Origin: Punica granatum
Lineage: Eukaryota > Streptophyta > Magnoliopsida > Myrtales > Lythraceae
Length of the DNA: 64,000 bases
Reading direction: 5' to 3'
Assembly: GCF_007655135.1 (NCBI RefSeq)
Contig: NC_045133.1
Coordinates: 21,797,845 to 21,861,844, forward strand
In this document: piece by piece, positions 30,918-41,926 of the stretch
Numbering within the stretch: the first letter of the stretch is position 1
Layout: each line of letters begins with the position of its first letter
Made by a program: the position numbers and the translations under genes
Notes under the pieces: model-generated
Databases searched by the model: none
What the model was told of the DNA's origin: nothing
Seen by the model: only the letters and a program-made list of their open reading frames with translations

Positions 30918-32186
30918 CTTGTTGCTATCTCCGAGCAAGATTAATGGGAAGAAAATATCATACTTATCTCTGCTCACGTTGCGCTTTAGATTATTGTTCT
31001 CCTCTAAAAATTAACACACTGTACCTTAGATTACTTGTCCATGCCATTCGTGCTATATATATATATACACACACATGCGCGTTGAATTATCACGCACACT
31101 GTTATTGGGATATATGGATTCTTATTCAATATGGAATCTGTATACACATATTGATATATGTGTATCTGTTATCTATTATATTTAACGTATTTAGGTTATA
31201 GATAATCTATATATTGCACATTGTATACATAGTGCAGCATATTTTATTCCCTTATCTATATTTTACTGGGTTATATGCATATAATAATCTATATATTATA
31301 TTACATAATTAGTGATAAAAAATATATAAAAAAAATTGTTAATACATAAGTCAGGCAAAGAGAAAGAGCTCCGTTTTTTTATTGATGATATGGCGGCATA
31401 AAAATTCGACACGTACTATATATATATATATATATATATATTAAATTAAGAGTCGGAAACGGGAATCTCGTTGGCATGCGGGAATTCTCATTCGCATCCC
31501 CTCCTACTCAAGCAAACCTCAACGGTGTGTTAATACGAGACAGACTTGTCATGGGCTAAAACTAAAATAGAACTCACCATAAATTTTATGCGCCCCGATT
31601 CTCTTCTGCCCGGTGCCAATACGGTGCCCATTGGACCGATAACCCAACATGGACTTTCCCGCAAAAAGAAAATGATAAAGAGAAAGAGAAAGGAAAGGTG
31701 ACATTAGTTATTGCATGATATATCTGGAGTATGTTCCTGTCACATGACTTTGACATCGAGCCTGACCGAGCCAATTCGTTAGCGGTTAACCGTAAGGGGG
31801 CATGGGTATATAGCCAGTTTCCTTTTGTAGAACAACTAGCAAAATGTTCTATTACTACATGCACCTGTATCGGTTGGGCCAATTCATCTTCACGAATATT
31901 ACCTTGTTTGGCAGTTAACAAACACCGATTGCAATTTCGCAATTGCTCCGTCTGGTGGCCGAGGAAAAGGAAACACGACTCTTTGGTCAGTTCGGATGGA
32001 ATCGTAATTCCACTTGCCATCTCGTTTTGCACCAGACGCGACTCACGAGTCTAAATAAGGACCCGATGCTCATACTTTTGCCTCTTCCCTTTCGGAAATG
32101 ACAACTTGTTGCTCGGTACACAACTAGATTTTGAAAATGCCCCACTTTTCTACGTACCTCTCGGGGTGGGGGGGGGGGGGAACCCA
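30918..32186. other. AT-rich intergenic DNA, no gene recognised
   Basis: The 31040-31440 part resembles 6700-7190 (AATCTATATATTG, then TTAATACATAAGT and a GAGAGAG/TTTTTTTAT block). Overlapping frames at 31586-32054 on both strands show no known domain. A G run lies at about 32167-32180. Confidence 0.45.
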
Positions 32187-32770
32187 TGGTGGAACCTAAT
32201 AGAATAGTCAAAAGATCCTAGATAACCGTCATTATATTTTAGTGATGTATAAATAGTTTCCATAGATAGAATCTTATATACGACTATATATTCTAATGCA
32301 AATCACCACATACAGTAAGTGAGAAATTCAGCCATTCATAGCTTTGTTGCTTTGTTTTTATGGTATGAGAGCCATAAAATCGGGCAACTCCTGTAACCTC
32401 TATTCTGATCATGTTTAGCCCGTCAACCTACCTTCGTTGACCTCGAACAGCTTCTGATCAACTTCCGCTTTCTTCTACACTCACCTCTGAACAATTTTCC
32501 TCCTTCAAGGGCCAACTCTGCAGCCTCTAATCAGCTTCCTTCCTCGTTGCCCATAGTCCCAATGAAGCTCAATGGACGGAATTATCCGTTCTTGAGAGGC
32601 ATTATGAGTCCGCTGCTCGACACATACGGTCTCCTCGACTATGTCAAGGGTCGTGTTCTTGCACCAAGTACAGCTATCACCGGTGTAAATGGTTCCTATA
32701 ATCCAAATCCAGAGAGTATCGGAAGTGGGTATCAAGGGACAAATTTGCCCTTGAAAAGAGGAAATATATT

Positions 32771-35700
32771 CTAATACACCCCCTCAATCTGATGGGGGCG
32801 AAACACTGACAGATTGCGACAATGCGCTTGAAAAGAGGAAACAGAGAGATTCTTGGTAAGTATGTCTGCCAATTGAGCTGAGGTAGGTACATAGCGTACA
32901 AGGAGATCCCCTCGTTGAATTCGTTCCCGAACGAAATGATAATCCACCGCAATGTGCTTGGACCGCTGGTGTTGAATGGGATTGGCAGCTAGATATGTGG
33001 CACTGATGTTATCGCAGCACGCTATTATCGGGCTAGGAGCATGAAACCCGATGTCAAGAAGTAATTGTCGAATCCACAAGGTCTCTGCAACAGCATAAGC
33101 TAAGGCTCGATATTCAGCCTCAGTCGAGCTTTTAGATACAGTGGGTTGCTTTTTAGATCGCCAGGAGACCAAGTTTGGTCCCACAAACACAGCATAGCCA
33201 GTCGTGGATCGCCGGGTGTCTGGACATCCAGCCCAATCAGCGTCAGTGTAGGCGGTGATCTGAAGATCAGAAGACTGATGGATATGAAGTCCAAGATTGG
33301 ACGTGCCACGAAGATAGCGAAGGATCCTTTTGGCCGCTTGAAGATGAGGCTTGCGAGGAGCGTGCATGAACTGGCTGACTAAATTCACTGCATAGCAAAT
33401 GTCAGGTCGCGTAATAGTAATGTATTGTAAAGCACCCACCATACTTCGAAATTCGGTTGGATCATCCAATAAATCACCATCTGTTAATGATAGATGTGAT
33501 CGGGACGGTAAAGGTGTCTTGACTGCTGTGGATTTGTCAAGTCCAAAGCGAGAGAGAATGTCCGAAATATATTTATGCTGGGAAAGGAACATTGTGTCAA
33601 AGGAAGGTTTAGCGTGAATGCCAAGAAAAAAATGCAAGGGACCAAGATCCTTCAAGGCAAATTCATCCGAGAGGATTTTAATGAAACGCTCGAGAAGATT
33701 AGGAGAACTGCCTGTAAGAATTATGTCATCTACATAAAGAAGAAGTAAGATTGTGTGTGGACCATTACGATATATAAACAAAGACGAATCAACAGAGCTA
33801 GGATGAAATCGTAATGTCAAGAGAAAGGTACTGAACCTGGTGAACCAAGCCCGAGGAGCTTGTTTCAGTCCATAGAGGGATTTATGAAGACGACATATGT
33901 GATGCGGAAATTGTGGATGGACAAATCCTGGTGGTTGACGCATGTATACTTCCTCAGCTAGAAATCCATGTAAAAAGGCATTTTTGACATCCAATTGACG
34001 TATGGGCCAAGAATGAGAGTGAGCAAGTGAAAGAACTAGACGGATTGTAGATGGCTTTACTACGGGACTAAAAGTCTCATGGAAATCTATTCCAGATTGT
34101 TGACGAAATCCCTGAGCAACAAGACGAGTTTTGTATCGCTCTATAGACCCATCAGCACGATACTTAATCTTGTACTTCCAAGTGCTTCCAACCACATTTA
34201 CCTCAGCATTCGGAGGAACTAGACTCCAAGTACCATTCTGAATTAGTGCATTGAATTCATCAGCCATGGCTTGACGCCAGTTAGGATCTTTGACTGCCTG
34301 CGAATAGCATGTTGGTTCTATGACTGAATCACATGAGGAAGTGAGCAAAGAAAATTTAGGATTAGGCTTGTGAATGCCGGATTTGGCACGAGTAGTCATT
34401 TGATGTTGATTTGTGGTTGTTGGATGAACAGGAAGGGAGGAAGTTTGGGCCTGTGGAGAATTTGAGATGAATTGGACCGGAATGGGCTCATGGGAACCGA
34501 GTGATGACACGGGCTGAGACTGTGGTAAGTCAGATTGGGCAGGAATGGGCTGGGCCTTGAGGAATTTATTGGATCCATTTGGTGACATAGGATCAATTTG
34601 GGTTGAATCAGATAAGGCAGAGACGGGCTGGGCTGAAACAGGGTGGATATGAGAAGATTGGGCCGGCTCATTTGGAGTTGGTTGGACGGATGTGTTATCA
34701 ACGGGCTGACTTGAAGGGAGCCTGGGCCGAAGGGTTATTGAGGCCTCAATTGGGTTGAGTGAGAGATGATTTTTCTGGTTTGAAGAGTCCATTTGTCGTG
34801 TATGGGCTGGACCAAGATGGAATGTGGGTATTATGCGAAGGTGAGGCCTGTTCTTAGTTTGAGGTGAGGAAGAAATTGCTGAAGTGAGTTTTTGATATGG
34901 AAAATAAGTTTCAATGAACCTTACATGTCTAGAGGTGTAAACTTTATTTTCCGTTGGATCAAAACACCGATAACCCTTATAGCCCATGGCATAACCTAAG
35001 AAAACACATTCTTTTGATCGAGGTTCCAATTTATGAGAGGTATAGGGAGTTAAATTGGGAAAGCATGCGCACCCGAACACCCTTAGGAAATTGTAATCAG
35101 GAATTTTGTTAAATAATTTTTCGAAAGGGGACTGATTTTGAATGGAAGGAGACGGCAAACGATTGATCGTGTAGACCGCGGTTAAAGCCGCATCCACCCA
35201 GAATTTTGGAGGTAGTTGACTTTGAATTAACAAAGTGTGAACCATGTCAACAATGTGTCTATGTTTGCGTTCGGCGACACCATTTTGTTGTGGTGTGTGG
35301 GGACATGACATTCGGAGAGAAATTCCTGATTCATGGAACAAAGTACGAAATTGAGAATTATTGAATTCTAATCCTCCATCACACTGAAAAATTTTGATTT
35401 TTCGATTAAGTAAATTTTCAACTTGTGTTTTGAATGTGCAAAAGTTTTGAAACACCTCAGATTTGCGTTTTAATGGAAAAATCCACGTATATCGGGAGAA
35501 ATCATCGATAAAAATGACATAATATTTAAATTCCATATTTGATAGAATAGATGATTGCCACACATCGGCATGTATTATTTCCAAAGGAAAGGAGGATAAA
35601 TGTTCAACATGCAAAAATGGTAAACGAGTAGATTTTCCCAAATTACAGGATATGCAGAAATCCTTAAACGGGGAAAATTTGGAAATCAAATTACGAGATC

Positions 35701-37357
35701 TAATAATTTCCAAAGGAACTTTATTCGGGTGTCCAAGGCGGCGATGCCAGGTTGTAGGAGAATGGGTGGGGACGACGAGGGCAGTAGGACGAGGCAGAGG
35801 AATTGGATATAAGGACCCATCAGTATGGCTGTTGAGCAACATCCTCCCCGAGTTGTTGTCCTTAACAATGAACCCAGAATCAGTGAAGATAACATGGCAA
35901 TTATTATCTTTGCATAGACGTTTTATGGAGACTAGGTTGTAATCAAGATCAAGGACATAAAGAGTGTCTTTAAGCTGGAGATTAGTGTGTAAAGCAGGAA
36001 TCGTCATAGAACCAATGCTTTTAATAGGCAGAAGTGATCCATCACCGACAATAACACCATCGGACCCATAGTATGGAGTTGAGTGAGAAAGAATACCTTC
36101 GGTGTTGACCATGTGAGACGAAGCACCGGAGTCAAGATAAGCATCATGGCTTGATGGTTCATTTAGATTGAGAGCAGCTAAAGACTTCTGATAACTCGGA
36201 GAGGGATTTTGGTTATATAATTCATAGCATTGGATGGCAGTATGACCTGGGCTATTGCAAATCTGACAAATCACAACAGCAGGGCCATGTCCCAAAATAC
36301 CATCAGTAGCAGACGGAGAGTTATGGAATGCTCTTACCGAACCCAAAGACTGGAGTGGTGCAGCTTTGCCCAAAGAAGATGGGTAGAAGCTTCCTCTGCC
36401 ATATCCACCTCTTCCACCATTACCGCGACCCCCAAACACCTGATGTGTCCAGTTGTTATTCCACTGATTTTGATTGCGTCCTCCACGGCCACGACCACGA
36501 CCGCCACGACCACCACGGGCATGGCCACCCCCTCGAACAACACTCCCTCGAGCGGGTTGAGTTTGTGCCTGCAGTGCCGTTGGAGGATTGGGTGCTGGAA
36601 CAGAGTTGGATTCTGGATAAAATTGTTTAAGTCTCTTCTCCTGATGTGTGAGCTTGGTTCGAAGAGTCTCGAAGGTCAGTGGATCACGATCATTTGCATT
36701 TGTGGTGACGAAAGACTCATATTCCTTGGGGAGACCTGCTAGGGCATAAGTGACGAGATCTTCATCTGAAAGGGGTTTCCCGATTTCCCTGAGTTCGTCA
36801 GCCAATACCTTTAAATCACGAAGGTATTTATCAGTTCCTTGATCAGTTAGCTTCACACGAGAGAGGAGAATCTTGATGTCGACAGCACGGGAACGTGTTC
36901 TTTCCACGAATCGGGTCTGGAGGCAATCCCACACGGCCTTCGCAGTGGACAGGTCGTGAACCTCCTCAAGAAGATCCTCAGCAATAGTTGCAAAGATCCA
37001 GGATCTAATGTGTTGATCTGTGCGAATCCACCCTGCAAAGTTGACATCTGTTGACTCCGGGCATGAATAGCTGCCATCAACGTAGGAAAAGAGATCATGG
37101 GAGAGGAGAAAAGTGGAGAACAAAGATTTCCAAATAATGTAATTTTTCTGATTCAGGGTAATTGTAATCAGATTGGTGATATTAGGAGTGGTGATGGTTC
37201 CGTTGTTGGTGTGCAGGATCTGGGCAGTAAAGCTCGGTTGTGCAGCAATGGTGGTGGAGGTCGAAGAAGAAAATGGATTGGGTAAAAGGGGGGAAGAAGA
37301 ATTGGTGTTATCAGAGGTGAGTTGATTGACATTGACATTTTCCCCTTCTGACGCCAT
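32771..37357 (-). CDS. Copia gag-pol polyprotein, uninterrupted
   Basis: One frame of 1528 residues runs from the Met at 37357 to the stop at 32771. The frame stays open upstream to 37471, but the Met of MASEGENVNVN follows the primer site and is the likely start. Domain order: UBN2-type gag, Gly/Arg-rich stretch, zinc knuckle CQICNSPGHTAIQC (about residues 362-375), aspartic protease YLDSGASSHM (about 405), pre-integrase HHCC zinc finger (HRRLGH...CISC), integrase core (Asp in IIHADVW, Asp in FQCDGG, Glu in NGVAERKHR), reverse transcriptase with YVDDI (about 1207), and RNase H (AYTDADWAGC...SSTEAEYRAL). The INT-before-RT order defines Copia (Ty1-type). All catalytic residues are present, so the protein could be active if expressed. 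Confidence 0.95.
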   Translation of the reverse strand: MASEGENVNVNQLTSDNTNSSSPLLPNPFSSSTSTTIAAQPSFTAQILHTNNGTITTPNITNLITITLNQKNYIIWKSLFSTFLLSHDLFSYVDGSYSCPESTDVNFAGWIRTDQHIRSWIFATIAEDLLEEVHDLSTAKAVWDCLQTRFVERTRSRAVDIKILLSRVKLTDQGTDKYLRDLKVLADELREIGKPLSDEDLVTYALAGLPKEYESFVTTNANDRDPLTFETLRTKLTHQEKRLKQFYPESNSVPAPNPPTALQAQTQPARGSVVRGGGHARGGRGGRGRGRGGRNQNQWNNNWTHQVFGGRGNGGRGGYGRGSFYPSSLGKAAPLQSLGSVRAFHNSPSATDGILGHGPAVVICQICNSPGHTAIQCYELYNQNPSPSYQKSLAALNLNEPSSHDAYLDSGASSHMVNTEGILSHSTPYYGSDGVIVGDGSLLPIKSIGSMTIPALHTNLQLKDTLYVLDLDYNLVSIKRLCKDNNCHVIFTDSGFIVKDNNSGRMLLNSHTDGSLYPIPLPRPTALVVPTHSPTTWHRRLGHPNKVPLEIIRSRNLISKFSPFKDFCISCNLGKSTRLPFLHVEHLSSFPLEIIHADVWQSSILSNMEFKYYVIFIDDFSRYTWIFPLKRKSEVFQNFCTFKTQVENLLNRKIKIFQCDGGLEFNNSQFRTLFHESGISLRMSCPHTPQQNGVAERKHRHIVDMVHTLLIQSQLPPKFWVDAALTAVYTINRLPSPSIQNQSPFEKLFNKIPDYNFLRVFGCACFPNLTPYTSHKLEPRSKECVFLGYAMGYKGYRCFDPTENKVYTSRHVRFIETYFPYQKLTSAISSSPQTKNRPHLRIIPTFHLGPAHTRQMDSSNQKNHLSLNPIEASITLRPRLPSSQPVDNTSVQPTPNEPAQSSHIHPVSAQPVSALSDSTQIDPMSPNGSNKFLKAQPIPAQSDLPQSQPVSSLGSHEPIPVQFISNSPQAQTSSLPVHPTTTNQHQMTTRAKSGIHKPNPKFSLLTSSCDSVIEPTCYSQAVKDPNWRQAMADEFNALIQNGTWSLVPPNAEVNVVGSTWKYKIKYRADGSIERYKTRLVAQGFRQQSGIDFHETFSPVVKPSTIRLVLSLAHSHSWPIRQLDVKNAFLHGFLAEEVYMRQPPGFVHPQFPHHICRLHKSLYGLKQAPRAWFTRFSTFLLTLRFHPSSVDSSLFIYRNGPHTILLLLYVDDIILTGSSPNLLERFIKILSDEFALKDLGPLHFFLGIHAKPSFDTMFLSQHKYISDILSRFGLDKSTAVKTPLPSRSHLSLTDGDLLDDPTEFRSMVGALQYITITRPDICYAVNLVSQFMHAPRKPHLQAAKRILRYLRGTSNLGLHIHQSSDLQITAYTDADWAGCPDTRRSTTGYAVFVGPNLVSWRSKKQPTVSKSSTEAEYRALAYAVAETLWIRQLLLDIGFHAPSPIIACCDNISATYLAANPIQHQRSKHIAVDYHFVRERIQRGDLLVRYVPTSAQLADILTKNLSVSSFQAHCRNLSVFRPHQIEGVY

Positions 37358-37417
37358 GGGTAAAAGAAGGCTGAGAAAAGAAAATTGAATAGGCCGGGTA
37401 AATTGAATAGGGTTAAT

Positions 37418-37430
37418 GGCTCTGATACCA
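37418..37430 (-). promoter_or_regulatory. Primer-binding site of the minus-strand Copia
   Basis: On the minus strand this reads TGGTATCAGAGCC, complementary to the 3' end of initiator tRNA-Met, as is usual in plant Copia elements. It lies directly inside the LTR. Confidence 0.85.
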
Positions 37431-37572
37431 TATGAATAGTTAATGCTCACACCACAATAGGGTTGGCTCATGATGTATTTATAATCTCAGGATTACATGG
37501 TAAGTAAATATACACAGTATGTGTATCATCTATCAAAGGTAAGAATCCCCAAAATATATTCTAATAATGCCT
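37431..37572 (-). repeat. 5' LTR of the minus-strand Copia
   Basis: The stretch of about 140 bp between the nesting junction and the primer site begins TATTAGAATATATTTTGGGG and ends ACTATTCATA on the minus strand. The expected terminal TG is not present at the outer edge, and no full second copy exists at the other end, so the limits are inferred. Confidence 0.6.
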
Positions 37573-39146
37573 GCGGTCACTAAAGATATTGGCTGCAACA
37601 TTCTCTCAGCCTCGACCTCGAATGAAGCGTGGTCAGTCTTGAGACTCAGTACATCTCTCAGACTGCTGCTCAAGAGGAATTTCTAGAGCAAAAATGGCGT
37701 GATCTTCATAAGGTAGCTTAGACGAAAGCTATAATAGCACTGCCAAAAGACTAGCTACTCAATTCGCCCAAATTGGGAAACCGAAAACCTCAGCCCAGCT
37801 CAATCGGAGGATGCTCACCGGTCTCGGACTTGAGTGGGAGCCTCTCATTCTTGCCCGACTGGGGTCTCTAACCGTCTCCACCACTGATGAGCTGACCGCG
37901 CTTCTTCTCGGCCATGAGTCGCACCGATCCTATGCTGTCGCAGCTGTCAGACAACTACCACCGATTGCTCCTCTTTTTGGTCTGCTTGGGTCGAGTCTAG
38001 TCGAAATCCACTACGCGGACGAACGCCAGAAGAACTCTAATGGGAAGAGCAAGAACAAAGTCAATGGGAAAGGAAAGGGTAGTGAACGGCACCTATGGAT
38101 TTCCGAATCCTATCTCGGGTGGAGAAGGAGCTCTTTCCTTCGGGTCGGATCACAATTATGACTAGCGCGTTCCAGCTGGGTCGTCTACCGACCCGCGCTC
38201 CGTTCGAGTCGGCCCTCTTACCCACTTGGAAACAGGTTGGGCTCGGCGCAATCTATTCGCGGTCCACCTCCTAATTTCCTACCCACGTCTGAAGCGGGCC
38301 AGACCCATTTCTATGGGCTTTCCTCCTCTATGTTTTGTCAATTATGCAACCGCTTGGGCCACACTGCTCTTCATTGTCGGGCCTTTTTTGTCTATGGTCC
38401 TCAAGCCCATTTTACCCCCGTCTCCTCGTCGACTTCTAACTGGTACATGGATTCAAGGGCGACGCATCACATCACTTTAGACCTAAGTTATATGAGTATC
38501 AAGGATGATTATCCGAGCTCCGACCATATTTTCCTAGGTGATGGCAAATCTTTACCTGTCCTTGCCTCTGGTTCTTCCACCATAGAATTACCCATTCGTC
38601 CCTTACATCTAAATAATATTCTTTACATGTTTCGTTGAATTTCACCATGATTGCTTCGTTGTTAAGGACCGTCGGACACACCAAGAACTGGTGCAGAGCC
38701 TAGTCGGAGATGGACTATATAGCTTTCAGCCGAGGGACAGGCGTACTGGATATCCTCCAGCACTACTGTCTATCTCCTATTCCAGTTGGTTGTGGCATCC
38801 AACATCTGGATCATCCACCATTGCCTACAGTTTATCGTGTTTTATGTTCTAAATTGAATAATGATCATGTTCACTGTGTTTTCTTTGCTTGCCAACAAGG
38901 AAAAATAACCAATTGTTCATTTTCCCTTACAAATAATAAAAGCATGTCTTTGTTTGAAGTCGTTCATATAGACATTTAAGGTCTTGCCCTTGTCACTTCT
39001 CATACTGGTCATGTTTATTATATCCACTTTCTTGATGACTACATTAAATTTTCCTGGTTCAATATGATGAGGATTTGATATGATGTTCTTCAAAGTTTTC
39101 GTGCCTTTCGTTTGCAGATTGAAAATCTCTTTGGACGGAAAAGTAA

Positions 39147-39456
39147 AAGCCCGTTATAATCTGATTTTAAGATTTTAACTCTAACTTTAACTCTACTCAT
39201 TACACAACAAAAGTCAACAACACAATTATTACTTTTTTTATTTTTCTTCAATTTTTTTAACCATTCAATTCAATTTTTAATAATTAATTTTCTTAACTAT
39301 TTATTACTTTTTTCACAATTCAACAATACAATCATTACTTTTTTTCAATTATTCGTTACTTTTTTACATTTTTTTATCATAATTCAACATCATAAATATT
39401 ACAAACCAATTAAAATAAAAACTCAACTCAATTCAACTCTAAAACCAATCACACTA
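39147..39456 (+). mobile_element. Tourist-like MITE, family copy 4, in the old Copia integrase
   Basis: The 310-bp copy is flanked by TAA (39144-39146 and 39457-39459). Skipping the element and one TAA lets the host integrase frame run on at this point, which fixes the ends and the 3-bp duplication independently of the inverted repeats. Confidence 0.85.
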
Positions 39457-39701
39457 TAAATATTTTCAAACCGATGATGCCAAAAAATCTCTCTGCAGAC
39501 TTTCAGACTGAGTTACAAAATAATGGAATTTTCATGTCCTCATGTTCCCTAACAAAATGAGTCAGCCGAACGTAAGCATCGACACATTTGTCAACATGGG
39601 TCTCACTTTTCTCTTTCACTCGTCTCTCCCAATGAAATTTTGGGATTATGCCTTCGACTCGTCTATTTTTTTCATTAATTAACTACCGACTAAGTCTCTT
39701 A

Positions 39702-40022
39702 CGCTTCGATTGGTTTTACATTCATGTTTTTAAAATTTTAACTCTAACTTTAACTCTACTCACTGCACAACAAAAATCAACAATTCAATTATTACCTTTT
39801 TTTTTCAATTTTTAACCATTCAATTCAATTTTTAATATTAAATTCTCTCAACTATCCATTACTTTTTCCATAATTCAACAGCACAATCATTACTTTTTCT
39901 CAATTATTCATTACTTTTTCATACTTTTTTTTACACTTTTTCTCATAATTGAATAACACAATCATTACAACTCAATTAAAATCAAAACTCAACTATACTT
40001 AACTCTAAAACCAAACACACCA
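39702..40022 (+). mobile_element. Tourist-like MITE, family copy 5, in the old Copia integrase
   Basis: The 321-bp copy is flanked by TTA (39699-39701 and 40023-40025). As with copy 4, ignoring the element and one TTA gives a continuous integrase-type frame across the site. Confidence 0.85.
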
Positions 40023-41328
40023 TTAATTTCAAGTCTTTATATGAGATTATTTATGGTCGCTGCCCTGATTACTCTGTACTTGGAGTTTTTGGGTGTTTCT
40101 GTTACCCATACTTGCGTCCATACAATTGTCACAAGTTAGAACATCGTTCTCGCTTGCGTGTCTTTTTTGGTTATCCATTTAACTATCATGGATATCGGTG
40201 TCTTAATTCTGCCTCCGGTCAAGTTTTCATTTCTCCTCAGGTTGTGTTCGATGACGCTTCATTCCCATATCGATCTAGTATGCCTATCTCTATGAACTCG
40301 GAGACATTACTACTGGGTTCGACACAATCTCCTGGTATGTCATCTATTTCCTTCTCTAAGACTAATAATCCTCCTGACTATCCCTCCGAACCTCATATTT
40401 CCCTTCCATCATTCATTACTAATCATCATCTTGTAATTACTAGTTTTAAAGTTGATGTGAGAGCAACAGCTCCTAGGATCTCTGATCAATCTGCAGGTTA
40501 TGTAGCTCCTATAGAGGAAGCTCCCGTGGCTACTATTGAGGCACCCCCGAGGACTCAATACATGGTCACATGGTCCCAAGATGGTTCCTTTCTTGCTCAT
40601 CATTTTGTGATTTATCGTCACCCTATTGCCTTCACTGTTTCCATTGCTCTCCAGGAGCCAAGGTCTTTTGCTCAAGCTTGAAAACACCCTCAATGGCGAG
40701 CGGCTATGTAGAAGGAGTATCAGGCGCTGCTTCAGAATCATACATGGGATCTTGTCCCTCCATTTTTCACCCAGAATGTCGTTGGTTGCAAATGGGCATA
40801 TCGCGTCAAGCAAAAGCCTAACAAGACTGTTGATCGTTACAAGGCTCAACTCGTAGCCAAAGGAGTCAATTAGACATATAGTTGATTATGATGAGACATT
40901 CAGTTCTGTTAACAAGCTAGTGACTATCCGTATAGTGCTCTCCATTATGGTCTCATTGCAGTGGCTTATCAGACAGCTTGATGCAAATAATACCTTTCTC
41001 CATGAACATCTGTTTGAGGAGTTATATGGCTCAACCTCTTGGGTTTATCGATTCCTCTTGTCTTGATCATGTTTGTAGACTCCATCGCTTTCTATATGGT
41101 CTCAAATAGGCACAACGGGCATGGTTTCAACACCTCAGCAATTTCCTATATCAACTCGAGTTTTCTGACTTGAATGCAGACCTTCATTATGATTATGATT
41201 ATAATTAATCTATATAATTTTTGACAATATAATAACATAATAAAAACGAATGAAATTTAAAAATAATATTTAAAGACTTTAGACCCATATATTGCACGGG
41301 TAAGTTAATCCAGTATATCTACTCATTT

Positions 41329-41620
41329 ATTTGGGAAAAGCACAAAAACTCTCCATTGTGATTTGAACTTGAGACAAATTGCATCATGTGATTTTTCTAA
41401 GGACAAATAACATGGTTCACTTCGTGAGACATAATAGACCTCCTGGTTAATTTTTTCATCACTTTTAGTTCGAGTACCAAAAGTGACGAAAAAATTAACG
41501 GTGAGGTCCATTATGTGTGACGAAGTGAATCACAAAATGTTATTTGTCCTTAAAAAAATTACGGGATTTAATTTATCTCAAATTCAAACTACAATAGGAG
41601 TTTTTGTACTTTTCCTATTT
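41329..41620. mobile_element. Fold-back element 2 (large hairpin)
   Basis: Two arms of about 140 bp meet at about 41468-41482 and are close inverted copies. For example, AAAAGCACAAAAACTC at the left pairs with GAGTTTTTGTACTTTTCC at the right, and TTAATTTTTTCATCACTTTT pairs with AAAAGTGACGAAAAAATTAA at the centre. It ends about 300 bp before the EXA1 start codon. Confidence 0.8.
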
Positions 41621-41926
41621 ATTTTTCTTCTAAAATTTTTGTGCGAAAAATTCACTCATACCTTGGAAGGTAATATCTTGAAAAATGGAAAGAAAATTGG
41701 TGACGAGGGACCCACGAACATAATCCTTTTACCAAATCTAGGGGCGTTGGCTAACCTGCGCTGGGCGCAACTCGCTAACCTGCGCAGAGAGCCGCTTCAT
41801 CTCCTCCTCTTTAAGCCCTGCAGCCCTCCTCTCTCTCCCTCCCTCTCTCTCTCGGCTGTTTCAGAACTCAATTTTAGGGTTTTTGCGTCTCGGACTTCGC
41901 TCTCCGCAGCTCACCTCCGATCACCA

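Larger units (their letters stand above)
32771..37572 (-). mobile_element. Nearly intact minus-strand Copia, nested in the older Copia gag
   Basis: The element runs right to left: 5' LTR (37572 to 37431), primer-binding site, gag-pol, and a polypurine tract AGATTGAGGGGG at the left end (about 32778-32793). Only about 15 bp of the expected 3' LTR (AAATATATTCTAATA on the plus strand, about 32761-32775) are present before host gag sequence resumes. The same 15 bp end the element at the right (to 37572). Plus-strand gag coding of the host lies on both sides, which proves nesting. Confidence 0.85.
32187..41165 (+). mobile_element. Decayed plus-strand Copia element interrupted by three insertions
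   Basis: Pieces of one Copia polyprotein lie in order on the plus strand. A putative 5' LTR spans about 32187-32360, with a primer-binding site TGGTATGAGAGCC at 32361-32373 (one mismatch to the usual initiator-tRNA-Met site). The first part of gag is at about 32400-32770 (KLNGRNYPFLRGIMSPLL). After the minus-strand Copia come the rest of gag at 37573-38160 and a zinc knuckle CQLCNRLGHTALHC near 38340. A protease follows in which the active-site DSGA reads DSRA (about 38450), then integrase pieces (about 38710-39146, 39460-39701 and 40023-40250). RT start pieces lie at about 40680-41165. Stops and frameshifts are frequent. The element ends inside RT, with no RNase H or 3' LTR found. Confidence 0.85.

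Noticed and set aside
31586..32054. Overlapping long frames on both strands
   Set aside because: Neither shows a known motif; both being open at once suggests chance in a less AT-rich patch.
41281..41300. ATTGCACGGGTAAGTT string, like the CCCGTGCAA motif of some Helitron ends
   Set aside because: No TC...CTRR ends or terminal hairpin with correct spacing could be found.
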